From positions 1 to 64,000 of the forward strand of contig NZ_LQXA01000053.1 of assembly GCF_001618005.1 (NCBI RefSeq): a stretch of 64,000 nucleotides of DNA, given 5' to 3'. The notes below the pieces were generated by a model. The model had not been told where the DNA came from, did no database searches, and worked only from the letters and a program-made list of their open reading frames with translations. Below, in pieces: positions 17,859-27,036 of the stretch (positions within the stretch are counted from its first letter, which is position 1; each line of letters opens with the position of its first letter). A program made the translations under genes and the position numbers. The DNA comes from Clavibacter tessellarius (GTDB lineage Bacteria > Actinomycetota > Actinomycetes > Actinomycetales > Microbacteriaceae).

Positions 17859-18545
17859 ATGCGGATCGACATCGTCTCGATCTTCCCGGAGTTCTTCGGG
17901 GTGCTCGACATCTCCCTCCTCGGCCGTGCTCGGCAGTCCGGCCTCATCGACCTGCGCCTGCACGACCTCCGCTCCTTCACGCACGACCGGCACCGCACCG
18001 TCGACGACACCCCGTACGGCGGCGGCGCCGGCATGGTCATGCGCCCCGAGCCGTGGGGCGAGGCGATCGACGAGGTCCTCGCCGACGACACGGATCCCGT
18101 CGTCATCTTCCCGTCGCCCGCGGGCGACGTCTTCACGCAGGCGATGGCGCAGGAGCTCTCCGCCGAGCCGCACCTCGCCTTCGGCTGCGGCCGGTACGAG
18201 GGCATCGACCAGCGCGTGGTGGACCACACCGCGACCCGCGCCCGCGTGCGGCTCGTGAGCCTCGGCGACTACGTGCTGAACGGCGGCGAGGTCGCGGTGA
18301 TGGCGATGATCGAGGCCATCGGGCGACTGGTGCCGGGCGTCGTCGGCAACCCCGCGAGCCTCGTCGAGGAGAGCCACTCCGACGGTCTGCTCGAGCACCC
18401 CAGCTACACGAAGCCGCCCGAGTGGCGTGGCCTCGCCGTGCCCGAGGTCCTGCGCAGCGGCAACCACGGCGCCATCGCCTCCTGGCGGCGCGAGCAGCAG
18501 CTCGAGCGCACGCGCCGGGTCCGTCCGGACCTGCTGCCCGACTGA
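17859..18545 (+). CDS. trmD: tRNA (guanine-N1-)-methyltransferase TrmD
   Basis: 228 residues. SPOUT-family enzyme methylating G37 of tRNA to prevent frameshifts. N-terminus [14 protein letters not shown]-adenosylmethionine-binding knot with [18 protein letters not shown], and the catalytic-Asp region [17 protein letters not shown] are all present. Starts one base after the rimM stop. The downstream neighbour map is convergent with only 15 bases between stops and no obvious hairpin. Confidence 0.96.
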   Translation: MRIDIVSIFPEFFGVLDISLLGRARQSGLIDLRLHDLRSFTHDRHRTVDDTPYGGGAGMVMRPEPWGEAIDEVLADDTDPVVIFPSPAGDVFTQAMAQELSAEPHLAFGCGRYEGIDQRVVDHTATRARVRLVSLGDYVLNGGEVAVMAMIEAIGRLVPGVVGNPASLVEESHSDGLLEHPSYTKPPEWRGLAVPEVLRSGNHGAIASWRREQQLERTRRVRPDLLPD

Positions 18546-18560
18546 CGGCCGCGTCGCCCG

Positions 18561-19328
18561 CTAGGAGCGCGCGGTGAGGATGAGCGGGCCGTCCTCCGTG
18601 ATGGCGACCGTGTGCTCCACGTGCGCGCCACGGGAGCCGTCGACGCTCCGGAGCGTCCACCCGTCCTCGTCCGTGCGGATCTTGTCGGTGCTCTGCAGGA
18701 ACCACGGCTCGATGGCGATGACGAGGCCGGGGCGCAGCGGCACGCCGCGGTTCGGACGGCCCTGGTTCGCGATGTGCGGGTCGCCGTGCATGGTGCGGCC
18801 GACGCCGTGGCCGCCGAAGTCGGTGTTGACGGAGTAGCCCGCCTCGGTCGCTACGGCGCCGATGGCCGCGGAGATGTCGCCGGTGCGGCCCCCGGGCTGC
18901 GCGGCGCGTATGCCCGCGTCGAGCGCGGCCGTCGTGACCTCGATGAGACGCACGTCCTCCGGTCGCGGGGTGCCGACGATGATGCTGACCGCCGAGTCGC
19001 TGACCCAGCCGTCCACCGACGCGGCGAAGTCGAGGCTCAGGAGGTCGCCGTCCTGCAGCCGGTAGTCGTGGGGGAGGCCGTGCAGCACGCCGTCGTTCAC
19101 GGAGGTGCAGAGCACCTTCCCGAAGGGGCTCGCGCCGAAGGACGGGTGGTAGTCGATGTAGCAGGACTCGGCGCCGCGTTCGCGGATCATGCGGTGCGCC
19201 GCGCGGTCGAGGTCGAGCAGGTTGACCCCCACGTCCGCCTGGGCGGCGAGGGTCGTGAGCACCTTCGCCACGAACTCCCCGGCGGGTCGCATCTGGTCCA
19301 TCTCGGCGGGCGTTCGCAGTTCGATCAC
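18561..19328 (-). CDS. map: Type I methionine aminopeptidase
   Basis: 255 residues. Removes the initiator methionine from new proteins. The five metal ligands are identifiable: the two Asp of LSLDFAASVDGWVSDSAV, His in GGHGVGRTMHGDP, Glu in VIAIEPWF and Glu in HVEHTVAI. Starts with GTG, supported by a TAGGAT box seven bases upstream. Unusually for the region it is coded against the surrounding ribosomal-protein genes, so it is expressed separately from them. Confidence 0.95.
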   Translation of the reverse strand: MIELRTPAEMDQMRPAGEFVAKVLTTLAAQADVGVNLLDLDRAAHRMIRERGAESCYIDYHPSFGASPFGKVLCTSVNDGVLHGLPHDYRLQDGDLLSLDFAASVDGWVSDSAVSIIVGTPRPEDVRLIEVTTAALDAGIRAAQPGGRTGDISAAIGAVATEAGYSVNTDFGGHGVGRTMHGDPHIANQGRPNRGVPLRPGLVIAIEPWFLQSTDKIRTDEDGWTLRSVDGSRGAHVEHTVAITEDGPLILTARS

Positions 19329-19341
19329 CCGGTCGATCCTA
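19329..19341 (-). promoter_or_regulatory. Leaderless-type promoter of map (-10 TAGGAT, 7-base gap)
   Basis: On the minus strand TAGGAT (19341-19336) is followed by seven bases and the GTG at 19328. This fixes the GTG start. Confidence 0.55.
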
Positions 19342-19386
19342 CGCGAGGGGCTCCGCGGAGCCTCCGCACCGCCCAGGTTCCGCTCC

Positions 19387-19398
19387 TAGCATGGGGTC
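19387..19398 (+). promoter_or_regulatory. Leaderless-type promoter of the small membrane protein gene (-10 TAGCAT, 6-base gap)
   Basis: TAGCAT at 19387-19392, six bases, then ATG at 19399. It stands 46 bases from the divergent map box. Confidence 0.55.
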
Positions 19399-19890
19399 AT
19401 GCAGCAGTCCCCGGCCCTCGCCCTCCGTCGCGCGCTGCACCGTTGGCAGCCCCTCGCCGTCGTCGTGCTCCCAGCGTGGCTCCTGGTGGGCTGGGCCGTC
19501 TTCGGCTCCGGCGGCTGGGAGCTGCTCCTCGTGATCATCGCGGCCGGGGTCCTCGGCGTCGCGCTCGTCGCGGGCCTCGGGCTGGTGCGCGCCCGCCGGT
19601 CGGTGCGCGAGTCGCGGGCCCTGTCCGCCCTCGACGCGGTCGCGCTGGGCGTGACCACCGTCGCGGTCATCGGCACGGGCACCTACTCCGTCGTGAGCAC
19701 CTGGTGTGCCGTCCTGGCGGTGCTCTCGGTCGTCGCGCTCCTCGTCCTGGCCGTCCGCCAGCTGCTCGTGGAGACCCGGCAGCGCATGCAGGACGTCCTC
19801 TCCACGATCGAGCGCGACGCCCAGCCGCGTCCGCCGGAGTGGAAGGCCGCCGAGGGGCCGGACGCGGGCCGCACCATCCGCCTCGACTGA
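19399..19890 (+). CDS. Four-helix membrane protein of unknown function
   Basis: 163 residues with four predicted membrane helices (PLAVVVLPAWLLVGWAVF, LLLVIIAAGVLGVALVAGL, AVALGVTTVAVIGTGTY and WCAVLAVLSVVALLVLAV) and a short charged cytoplasmic tail ending TIRLD. No enzymatic motif is visible and I do not recognise the family. Divergent from map and upstream of rplS, with 174 bases before the latter. A TAGCAT box six bases from the ATG supports the start. Confidence 0.75.
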   Translation: MQQSPALALRRALHRWQPLAVVVLPAWLLVGWAVFGSGGWELLLVIIAAGVLGVALVAGLGLVRARRSVRESRALSALDAVALGVTTVAVIGTGTYSVVSTWCAVLAVLSVVALLVLAVRQLLVETRQRMQDVLSTIERDAQPRPPEWKAAEGPDAGRTIRLD

Positions 19891-19917
19891 TCCGCGCCCC
19901 CCGTTCGGCCCGGCGCT

Positions 19918-19947
19918 TTGCTTTCGACGCGCCCGAGGTGGCAGAAT
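19918..19947 (+). promoter_or_regulatory. Putative rplS promoter
   Basis: TTGCTT at 19918-19923 and CAGAAT at 19942-19947 with an 18-base spacer. A leader of about 110 bases would follow before the rplS ATG at 20065; ribosomal-protein leaders of this kind can host autogenous control, but no specific structure was recognised. Confidence 0.35.
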
Positions 19948-20064
19948 GAGCGATCGTGCCTGCCGCCGACCCTGCCACGGGGGAGTCGGCCACTCGTGCG
20001 GGCCGTTCCCCTTCCAGACATTGATGCGCAGTCGACCCGTGGCGGTTGCAGAGAGCGGTACACC

Positions 20065-20409
20065 ATGCACATCCTCGATTCCGTCGACCAGGCGTCGCTG
20101 CGGTCGGACATCCCCGACTTCCGCGCCGGCGACACCGTCAAGGTCCACGTCAACATCGTCGAGGGCAGCCGCTCGCGCATCCAGGTGTTCCAGGGCATCG
20201 TCATCGGCCGTCAGGGCGAGGGCGTCCGCGAGACGTTCTGCGTCCGCAAGGTCAGCTTCCAGGTCGGCGTCGAGCGCACCTTCCCGGTGCACTCCCCGGT
20301 CATCGACCACATCGAGGTCGTGACGCGCGGCGACGTGCGTCGCGCCAAGCTCTACTTCCTGCGCGACCTGCGCGGCAAGAAGGCGAAGATCAAGGAGAAG
20401 CGCTCCTAG
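20065..20409 (+). CDS. rplS: 50S ribosomal protein L19
   Basis: 114 residues, normal length. Conserved segments: [37 protein letters not shown] and the C-terminal [19 protein letters not shown]19 sits at the interface of the two ribosomal subunits. ATG at 20065 gives the standard N-terminus. A perfect 12-base-pair hairpin follows the stop. Confidence 0.96.
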   Translation: MHILDSVDQASLRSDIPDFRAGDTVKVHVNIVEGSRSRIQVFQGIVIGRQGEGVRETFCVRKVSFQVGVERTFPVHSPVIDHIEVVTRGDVRRAKLYFLRDLRGKKAKIKEKRS

Positions 20410-20433
20410 CGCATCCCCACCTGTCCTCCGACC

Positions 20434-20465
20434 GAGCTCCCGGCATCTACACTTGCCGGGAGCTC
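20434..20465 (+). terminator. Hairpin between rplS and lepB, with an embedded TACACT
   Basis: GAGCTCCCGGCA and TGCCGGGAGCTC pair perfectly over 12 bases around an 8-base loop. The loop contains TACACT (20448-20453), a possible -10 box for lepB, so the element may end rplS transcription and start lepB transcription at the same place. Confidence 0.6.
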
Positions 20466-20475
20466 AGGCGGTTAA

Positions 20476-21228
20476 ATGACAGATAGCACGACGCCCGCGG
20501 ACACCAGGTCCTCGGGCAGGCACAGCGGCAGCGGGTCCCGAGGATGGAAGACGTTCCTCCGGGACGTCCTCGTCATCTTCGTGGTGGCCCTCCTCGTATC
20601 GGTCCTGATCAAGGCGTTCCTGATCCGGTCGTTCTACATCCCCTCCGCATCGATGGAGGACACGCTGCAGATCAACGACCGCATCGTCGTCAACCAGCTC
20701 ACCCCGCGCCTCATGCCGCTGCAACGGGGCGACGTCGTCGTGTTCCGTGATCCGGGCGGGTGGCTCACGCCCTCACCCCAGGTCGACAAGCCGCCGATCG
20801 CCGCCGCGGTCGACTGGGCACTCACGACGGTGGGGCTGTCCGCGTCCGACAGCAACGACCACCTCATCAAGCGCCTCATCGGCCTGCCGGGAGACCACGT
20901 CTTCTGCTGCAACTCCCTCGGTCAGATGAGCGTGAACGACGTCCCGCTGGACGAGCCCTACATCAAGCTCGTCCCGGGCGTCACACGGGCATCCGACGTG
21001 GACTTCGACGTCACCGTCCCGGCGGACTCGCTCTGGGTCATGGGGGACAACCGCGGCAACTCCTCGGACTCCCGCTACAACCAGGAGGGGCCGACGAGGG
21101 GGTTCGTGCCCATCGACCACGTCGTCGGCCGCGCGTTCGTGATCACGTGGCCCATCGACCGCTGGACGATCCTGGGCGACCACCCCGAGACGTTCGGCGA
21201 CGTGCCGGACGCGGTCCCCGCCGGCTGA
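20476..21228 (+). CDS. lepB: Signal peptidase I
   Basis: 250 residues. Cleaves signal peptides from exported proteins at the outer face of the membrane. One N-terminal anchor helix (VLVIFVVALLVSVLIKAFLI, residues 31-50), then the catalytic Ser59 in PSASMEDTL and the general base Lys132 in HLIKRLIGLPGD. The GDNRGNSSDSR box is intact. Only one anchor helix is seen, as in typical Gram-positive enzymes. The stop overlaps the rnhB ATG, indicating coupling. Confidence 0.95.
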   Translation: MTDSTTPADTRSSGRHSGSGSRGWKTFLRDVLVIFVVALLVSVLIKAFLIRSFYIPSASMEDTLQINDRIVVNQLTPRLMPLQRGDVVVFRDPGGWLTPSPQVDKPPIAAAVDWALTTVGLSASDSNDHLIKRLIGLPGDHVFCCNSLGQMSVNDVPLDEPYIKLVPGVTRASDVDFDVTVPADSLWVMGDNRGNSSDSRYNQEGPTRGFVPIDHVVGRAFVITWPIDRWTILGDHPETFGDVPDAVPAG

Positions 21229-21887
21229 TGCCGGTCGCGGATCCGACCCTCGACCTCGAGCGCGAGCTGCTCCGCGCGGGATCGGCGCTCGTGATCGGCT
21301 GCGACGAGGTCGGGCGCGGGGCCCTGGCCGGCCCCGTCGCGGTGGGCATGGCGGCCGTCGGCTACGACGCCGGCGCGTTCCCGGTGGGCCTGCGCGACTC
21401 GAAGATGCTCAGCGAGAAGCGCCGCGAGGCCCTGCACCCCCTCGTCTCCGCCTGGGTGCGGCACTCCGCCGTCGGCATGGCATCGGCGGAGGAGGTCGAT
21501 TCGCTCGGCATCACGGCGTGCCTGGGCCTCGCCGGGCGCCGCGCGCTCGTCGAGCTGCACCACCTCGGCGTGCCCCTCCTCGACAGCGTCGTCCTCCTCG
21601 ACGGGTCGCACGACTGGCTGACGCCCGCCCTCGCGCATCCGGTGCCGGTGCGGCTGCGCGTCAAGGCGGACCGCGACTGCGCCTCCGTCTCGGCGGCGTC
21701 CGTGCTCGCGAAGGTCCACCGCGATCGCCTGATGGCCGCATGGCACGATGAGTCGCCCGAGTACGGCTGGGCCGGCAACAAGGGCTACGGCAGCCCGGCG
21801 CACCTGGACGCGATCCGGGCGAGCGGGGCGTCGCCGATCCACCGGCGCACCTGGCTCACGGGCGTGCTGGCGGCCCCGGGCGTCTGA
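21228..21887 (+). CDS. rnhB: Ribonuclease HII
   Basis: 219 residues. Removes ribonucleotides embedded in DNA. The active-site Asp26-Glu27 pair lies in VIGCDEVGRGALAGPVAVG, with further motifs GLRDSKMLSEKRRE, LLDGSHDWL and KADRDCASVSAASVLAK. ATG overlaps the lepB stop (TGATG), which places it in the same transcript, as in other actinobacteria. Confidence 0.95.
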   Translation: MPVADPTLDLERELLRAGSALVIGCDEVGRGALAGPVAVGMAAVGYDAGAFPVGLRDSKMLSEKRREALHPLVSAWVRHSAVGMASAEEVDSLGITACLGLAGRRALVELHHLGVPLLDSVVLLDGSHDWLTPALAHPVPVRLRVKADRDCASVSAASVLAKVHRDRLMAAWHDESPEYGWAGNKGYGSPAHLDAIRASGASPIHRRTWLTGVLAAPGV

Positions 21888-21987
21888 GCCCCGTCCCCTC
21901 AGGAGCGGATGCGGCGCACGGGTCGCGTGTCATGCGGCGCGGGCCCGGCGTCGGCCCCGGCCGGACGACGGTGGCCGCGGGGGCGGT

Positions 21988-22002
21988 TAGGATCGACGGA
22001 CC
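21988..22002 (+). promoter_or_regulatory. Near-leaderless promoter of the DUF2469 gene (-10 TAGGAT, 9-base gap)
   Basis: TAGGAT at 21988-21993 lies nine bases before ATG at 22003. No ribosome binding site is apparent. Confidence 0.5.
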
Positions 22003-22326
22003 ATGGATGACGACGAGTTCGAGGACTACGACCGCGAGGTGGAGCTCGCGCTCTACCGGGAGTACCGGGACATCGTGTCCCAGTTCACGTACGTGGTCGA
22101 GACCGAGCGGCGCTTCTACCTCGCCAACGAGGTCGATCTCGTGCGACGCGACACGGAGCACGACTTCTACTTCGAGCTCACCATGACCGACGTGTGGGTG
22201 TGGGACGTGTACCGCTCCGACCGGTTCGTGAAGTCCGTCCGCGTGCTCACCTTCAAGGACGTCAACGTCGAGGAGCTGTCGGCGAAGGAGTTCGAGCTCC
22301 CCAAGGAGCTCGCCATCGACGAGTAG
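22003..22326 (+). CDS. DUF2469 family protein
   Basis: 107-residue acidic protein of the DUF2469 family, found almost only in actinobacteria and nearly always between rnhB and yraN. Conserved features visible are the N-terminal [20 protein letters not shown] and the aromatic [17 protein letters not shown]. No catalytic motif, signal or membrane helix. Function unknown. The start is supported by the upstream TAGGAT box. Confidence 0.9.
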   Translation: MDDDEFEDYDREVELALYREYRDIVSQFTYVVETERRFYLANEVDLVRRDTEHDFYFELTMTDVWVWDVYRSDRFVKSVRVLTFKDVNVEELSAKEFELPKELAIDE

Positions 22327-22433
22327 GGCGCGTCGCTCCCTCCCCAGGCGGGGGCTCCGCCCATCCGGCACCATCCCGTCCCGGACCACGTCCGTCTCCG
22401 CGCGCATCGCGCATCCTCTTCGCGGAGGTGCCC

Positions 22434-22790
22434 ATGACACGCACGCAGGACCTGGGACGACGCGGCGAGGAGCTCGCCGCACGGCATCTGATCGAACGGG
22501 GGTACACCCTCGTCGAGCGCAACTGGCGGTGCCGCGAGGGGGAGATCGACCTCGTCATGCGCCACGCGGGCACCACGGTGCTCGTGGAGGTGAAGACCCG
22601 CGCGGGCCTCGGATACGGGCATCCTCTGGAGGCCGTGACGCGCGTCAAGGCCGCGCGGCTCCGCGTGCTCGCCGGGCTGTGGTGCCAGGAGCATCCCGAT
22701 CATCGCGGCCCGGTCCGCATCGACGTGGTGGGGGTGATGTGGCCTCCCGGCGCGGAGCCGACCGTCGATGTCGTGCGGAGCGCCTGCTGA
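22434..22790 (+). CDS. YraN family (UPF0102) endonuclease-like protein
   Basis: 118 residues with the PD-(D/E)xK-type nuclease core: [31 protein letters not shown] and [14 protein letters not shown]. Members are thought to bind or process branched or unusual DNA, but the role is not established. The ATG at 22434 has gcggagg a few bases upstream. The stop overlaps the next start (TGATG), making a tight yraN-yifB-dprA unit. Confidence 0.9.
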   Translation: MTRTQDLGRRGEELAARHLIERGYTLVERNWRCREGEIDLVMRHAGTTVLVEVKTRAGLGYGHPLEAVTRVKAARLRVLAGLWCQEHPDHRGPVRIDVVGVMWPPGAEPTVDVVRSAC

Positions 22791-24337
22791 TGGCCGTCGG
22801 ACGCACGCTGGCCGTCGCCCTCTCCGGCCTCGACGGGTCGCTCGTCGACGTCGAGGCGGACATCACGAGCCAGCTGCCCGGCTTCGTCCTCATCGGGCTG
22901 CCGGACGCCGCGCTCAGCCAGGCGCGGGAGCGCGTCCGGGCGGCCACGGGGAACGCCGGATGCGAGTTCCCGGTCCGACGCGTCACCGTCAACCTCTCGC
23001 CGGCCGTCCTGCCCAAGCACGGCTCGGGCTTCGACCTCGCCATCGCCCTGGCGGTCCTGGCCGCCGGCGGATCCGTGTCGGCCGAGTCCGTCGCTGGCAC
23101 GGTGCACCTGGGCGAGCTGGGGCTCGACGGGCGGCTGCGTCCCACGCACGGCGTGCTCCCCGCGGTGCTCGCGGCCCGTCGGGCGGGATGCCGGCGGGTC
23201 ATGGTGCCGCGGTGCCACGCCGACGAGGCCTCGCTCGTACCGGACATGCGGGTGGTCGCCGTGTCCGGCCTGCGCGAGGCGGCCATCCACCATGGCGCAG
23301 AGCTGGAACCGGAGCCGGACGCCGGCGATGTCGTCCACGGCCCGCCGGCATCGGCCGCCGTCCAGCCGGGGACGGCCGATCCGACGCCGTGCCTCGGGGA
23401 CGTGGTGGGCAACGAGGAGGCCGTGGACGCGCTCGTCGTCGCGGCGGCCGGTGGCCACCACATGTTCCTGCTCGGGCCACCTGGCGCGGGCAAGACGATG
23501 CTCGCCCAGCGGCTGCCCGGTCTCCTGCCCGACCTCGACGAGGAGGCGGCGCTCGAGGTCGGCTGCGTCCGCTCCCTGTGCGGCGACCAGCTCGGCCCGG
23601 AGCTGCCCGTGCGTCCGCCGCTGGAGGCACCGCACCACACGGCGAGCGCCTCCGGCCTGGTCGGCGGCGGCAGCGGCCGCATCCGACCCGGAGCCGCCGT
23701 CCGGGCCAGCGGGGGAGTGCTGTTCCTCGACGAGGCGCCGGAGTTCTCGGGGGCGGTGCTGGACTGCCTGCGGCAGCCGCTGGAGTCGGGGGTCGTGAGC
23801 ATCCACCGGGCCAACGGCGTCGCCCACTTCCCCGGCCGCTTCCAGCTGGTCATGGCCGCGAACCCGTGCCCGTGCGGGTCGTTCGGCGTGCCCGGCGCCG
23901 ACTGCACGTGCCCGCCGCAGGCCCGCCGCCGGTACCTCGCCCGCCTGTCGGGACCGCTCATGGACCGCATGGACATCCGGCTCACCGTGCGCCGGGTCAC
24001 GAGCGCCGTCCACCGAGCCGCCGACGGGGCTCCTCGCACGACCACGGAGTCCGGCCGTGCCCGCGTCGCCGTCGCCCGCGCTGCCGCCGCCGAGCGCTGG
24101 TCCGGGACGCCGTGGCGGCTCAACGCCCACGCGTCCGGGCCCTGGCTCCGGCGGGAGGCGGGCCTCGGCCGCGGGGCCACCGCCTCGCTCGACCGCGCCC
24201 TCGACCGCGGGCTCATCACCATGCGCGGCTACGACCGCGTGCTCCGCATCGGGTGGACGCTGGCCGACCTCGACGGCGCCCCGCGCCCCGATGCCGACCA
24301 CCTCGGGCGCGCCCTCCTCCTGCGGGGCGCATCGTGA
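22790..24337 (+). CDS. YifB/ComM family Mg chelatase-like AAA+ ATPase
   Basis: 515 residues. N-terminal Lon-like ribosomal S5 fold segment (LSGLDGSLVDVEADITSQ, GLPDAALSQARERVRAA), AAA+ core with Walker A LLGPPGAGKTMLAQRLPG, Walker B LFLDEAPEFSGAVLD and a cysteine cluster (NPCPCGSFG ... CTCPPQ), and C-terminal Mg-chelatase-like domain. ComM acts as a branch-migration helicase that extends integration of foreign DNA during natural transformation. It overlaps yraN at the start and dprA at the end, so the three are co-expressed. Confidence 0.92.
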   Translation: MAVGRTLAVALSGLDGSLVDVEADITSQLPGFVLIGLPDAALSQARERVRAATGNAGCEFPVRRVTVNLSPAVLPKHGSGFDLAIALAVLAAGGSVSAESVAGTVHLGELGLDGRLRPTHGVLPAVLAARRAGCRRVMVPRCHADEASLVPDMRVVAVSGLREAAIHHGAELEPEPDAGDVVHGPPASAAVQPGTADPTPCLGDVVGNEEAVDALVVAAAGGHHMFLLGPPGAGKTMLAQRLPGLLPDLDEEAALEVGCVRSLCGDQLGPELPVRPPLEAPHHTASASGLVGGGSGRIRPGAAVRASGGVLFLDEAPEFSGAVLDCLRQPLESGVVSIHRANGVAHFPGRFQLVMAANPCPCGSFGVPGADCTCPPQARRRYLARLSGPLMDRMDIRLTVRRVTSAVHRAADGAPRTTTESGRARVAVARAAAAERWSGTPWRLNAHASGPWLRREAGLGRGATASLDRALDRGLITMRGYDRVLRIGWTLADLDGAPRPDADHLGRALLLRGAS

Positions 24338-25848
24338 CCGACGGCGGCGTGGACGTGGGCGCCGCGCCGGACGGCGAGCGCACCGAACCCCTCGCGGGCC
24401 TCGAGCGCGCGCCCGCACCCGGCGATGCACGGGCTCGGACGGTCGCGCGGCTCGGGATGTCCGCGGCGGAGGCGCGGGAGCTCGTGGCGGCCCTCCGGCC
24501 GACCGCCCCCACCGACGGCGTCGGCGACGGAGACGATGCGCCCGAGATCGTGGCGCGCTGCACCTGGTCCGGGATCGCGGAGCCGGGTGACCGCGTCGCC
24601 GGTGCGGTCGTCGGGGTCCTCGGGGCGGCGGGCGCCCTCGCTGCCGTGGTCGACGTGCGGTCCGCGGACGGGGTCGTGGGTCGCATGGTCGACGCCGGAC
24701 TCGTCCTCGAGGCCGACGGCCGCGATGCGCTCGTCGACGAGGTGCGCGCCGCGCTCGAGCGGTGGAGGCCGCGTGTCGTGCGCACCGAGGCGATGGCCAG
24801 GCTGCACGCGGCCCGCGCCGTCGGCGCTCGGGTGCTCGTGCCCGGGGACCCGGCGTGGCCCGACGGCGCGGACGACCTCGGGCCGCATGCCCCGCTCGTC
24901 CTCTGGTGGACCGGCGAGGAGCGGGCTCTGGCCGCCCTCCCGAGATCCGTCGCGGTCGTCGGCGCCCGTGCCGCCACGGGGTACGGCGAGCACGTCACCG
25001 CCGAGCTCGCCAGCGGGCTCGTCGACCGCGGCATGGAGATCGTGTCGGGCGGGGCCTACGGCATCGACGGCGTCGCTCACCGAGCGGCCGTCGCATCCGG
25101 AGGCAGGACCGTCGCCTTCCTCGCGGGGGGCGTCGATCGCCTGTACCCGGCTGGGCACACGGAGCTCTTCGCCCGGATGCGCCGGGACGGGGCGCTCGTG
25201 TCCGAGCTGCCCTGCGGCGCCTCGCCCACTCGCTGGAGGTTCCTGTTGCGCAATCGGCTGATCGCCGCCGTCAGCGCCGCCACGGTGGTCGTGGAGGCGG
25301 GGGCCCGCAGCGGATCGCTCAACACGGCCAACCACGCGCTGGCGCTGGAGAGACCGCTGGGAGCCGTGCCCGGACCCGTCACGAGCGTCTCGTCGTCCGG
25401 CTGTCACCGGCTGATCCGCGAGTCCGGAGCCGCGTGCATCACCTCGGCGGAGGATGCGATGGAGCTCGTCCCGGCCGACAGGGGAGGCGCGTGGGAGGAC
25501 GCGGGCGTCGTCCGCGCGTCGAGACCCGATGACATCGCGCGGCATCCTGTGAGAGCCGCTGCCGGGCCCCAGACGTCCCCGTCGCACGCGCCGGCCCCGC
25601 GTCCGTCCGGGCCGTCTCCGGACGAGGCGGGACGCGCTCGGACGTCGAGCGCGGACGCCGTGGCCGACCCGCGGGTGACACGCGTCCTCGACGCGTTGAG
25701 CACCCGGCGAGCGCGGGAGACCTTCGAGGTCGCCTCCCAGGCGGGTCTGGGCATCGCGGAGACGTCGTCCGTCCTCGGACGCCTCGAGCTCGAGGGCCAC
25801 GCCGCGCGTCCGGACGGGGGTTGGGTCCGTCGTCCGTCCTCGCGATGA
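24334..25848 (+). CDS. dprA: DNA-processing protein DprA
   Basis: 504 residues, longer than the usual 300-400. Loads RecA on incoming single-stranded DNA in transformation. The Rossmann-like DprA core runs about residues 175-380 with VAVVGARAATGYG, SGGAYGIDGVAHRAA, FLAGGVDRLYPAGH and RFLLRNRLIAAVSAATVVVE. A winged-helix module follows at the C-terminus (about 450-502, VLDALSTRRARETFEVASQ). The excess length lies in an N-terminal region of about 170 residues and a Pro/Ser/Ala-rich linker of about 65 residues before the winged helix. GTG overlaps the yifB stop (GTGA). Confidence 0.92.
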   Translation: MTDGGVDVGAAPDGERTEPLAGLERAPAPGDARARTVARLGMSAAEARELVAALRPTAPTDGVGDGDDAPEIVARCTWSGIAEPGDRVAGAVVGVLGAAGALAAVVDVRSADGVVGRMVDAGLVLEADGRDALVDEVRAALERWRPRVVRTEAMARLHAARAVGARVLVPGDPAWPDGADDLGPHAPLVLWWTGEERALAALPRSVAVVGARAATGYGEHVTAELASGLVDRGMEIVSGGAYGIDGVAHRAAVASGGRTVAFLAGGVDRLYPAGHTELFARMRRDGALVSELPCGASPTRWRFLLRNRLIAAVSAATVVVEAGARSGSLNTANHALALERPLGAVPGPVTSVSSSGCHRLIRESGAACITSAEDAMELVPADRGGAWEDAGVVRASRPDDIARHPVRAAAGPQTSPSHAPAPRPSGPSPDEAGRARTSSADAVADPRVTRVLDALSTRRARETFEVASQAGLGIAETSSVLGRLELEGHAARPDGGWVRRPSSR

Positions 25849-25924
25849 CTCGGGACCGCGCCGGATGCGGACGGGCGACGCCCCTCGTCCGGCGCGGAGC
25901 GTCGGCGTGCGGGGGAGGAGACCG

Positions 25925-25936
25925 TAGCCTTCGGGC
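25925..25936 (+). promoter_or_regulatory. Leaderless-type promoter of xerC (-10 TAGCCT, 6-base gap)
   Basis: TAGCCT at 25925-25930, six bases, ATG at 25937. It separates xerC from the dprA transcript. Confidence 0.6.
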
Positions 25937-26866
25937 ATGGAGACGCCTCGGACCGGTCGCACCCCCCTCGAGCGGGACATCGACGGCTTCGGCGTCGCGC
26001 TCCGGCTGGAGCGGGGCAGCTCGGCGAACACCGTGCGGTCCTACGCGTCTGACCTCCAGGACCTGGCCGCGCATGCGGCCAGCCAGGGCGTCACGGCCGC
26101 CGCCGATCTCGATCTCGAGCTGCTGAGGGACTGGATGTGGCGCGGATCCCAGGCGCGGCTCGCCCCCGCCACCCTCGCACGACGCTCCGCGGCCGTCCGG
26201 GGATTCTGCGCATGGCTCCTGCGGGAGGGGCGGATCGACGCCGATCCCGCGGCGCGGCTGAAGGCCCCCCGCGCCGGGACGCATCTCCCGCGCGTCCTCG
26301 CCCGCGAGCAGATGTCCGCCCTCCTCGACGGACTCGCCGCGCGCGCCGCGGAGGACGAGCCGGCTGCCCTGCGTGACCTGGCCGTCGTCGAGCTGCTGTA
26401 CGCCTCGGCGCTCCGCGTGTCCGAGCTCATCGGCCTCGACCTCGGCGACATCGATCCGTCGCGCTTGACCGCTCGCGTCGTCGGGAAGGGCGACCGCGAG
26501 CGCGTCGTGCCGTTCGGCGTGCCCGCTGCCGAGGCGCTGGACGCCTACGTCACGCGCGGCCGACCCCATCTCGTCACCCCGCGGACCGGCAGCGCCCTCA
26601 TGCTCGGCGCCCGCGGAGGGCGTCTCGGTCCGCGCGCCGTCTACGGGCTCGTCGCGTCGCTGCTCGAGGGCATCCCCGGCTCGGGGCCGCAGGGGCCGCA
26701 CGCGCTCCGGCACACGGCGGCCACCCACCTCCTGGACGGCGGGGCGGACCTGCGCACCGTGCAGGAGATGCTCGGGCACGCCAGCCTCGGGACCACGCAG
26801 ATCTACACGCATGTCTCCGTCGACCGGCTGCGCCGCAGCTACGCGGGTGCGCACCCGCGCGCCTGA
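25937..26866 (+). CDS. xerC: Tyrosine recombinase XerC
   Basis: 309 residues. Resolves chromosome dimers at dif with XerD. N-terminal SAM-like core-binding domain (about 10-100), then the catalytic domain with all six residues in place: Arg160 ([10 protein letters not shown]), Lys184 (GKGDRER), His255 and Arg258 (HALRHT), His281 ([10 protein letters not shown]) and the nucleophile Tyr290 (QIYTHV). The position next to dprA and before rpsB is the normal one in actinobacteria, so it is the housekeeping recombinase and not a phage integrase. A promoter box six bases before the ATG fixes the start. Confidence 0.94.
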   Translation: METPRTGRTPLERDIDGFGVALRLERGSSANTVRSYASDLQDLAAHAASQGVTAAADLDLELLRDWMWRGSQARLAPATLARRSAAVRGFCAWLLREGRIDADPAARLKAPRAGTHLPRVLAREQMSALLDGLAARAAEDEPAALRDLAVVELLYASALRVSELIGLDLGDIDPSRLTARVVGKGDRERVVPFGVPAAEALDAYVTRGRPHLVTPRTGSALMLGARGGRLGPRAVYGLVASLLEGIPGSGPQGPHALRHTAATHLLDGGADLRTVQEMLGHASLGTTQIYTHVSVDRLRRSYAGAHPRA

Positions 26867-27036
26867 GACGCGGCGGGCGCGTCTGCGGCAGCGCGTGGAC
26901 GCACGCGTGCCCGCGTCGGATGCCGGAGCGGGGAGCGCTCGCGCGCGACGCGCCCGTCCGGCGGCGTCCGTCGCCGCGGGCCACCGGGCCGTCGCGGTCG
27001 CCTGGTCCGTGCGCGCCGATGCACGGGCTGGACGCT

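Noticed and set aside
25937-26866. Phage or island integrase
   Set aside because: The protein is a standard XerC in its normal place next to dprA and rpsB; no attachment site repeats, phage genes or tRNA are nearby.
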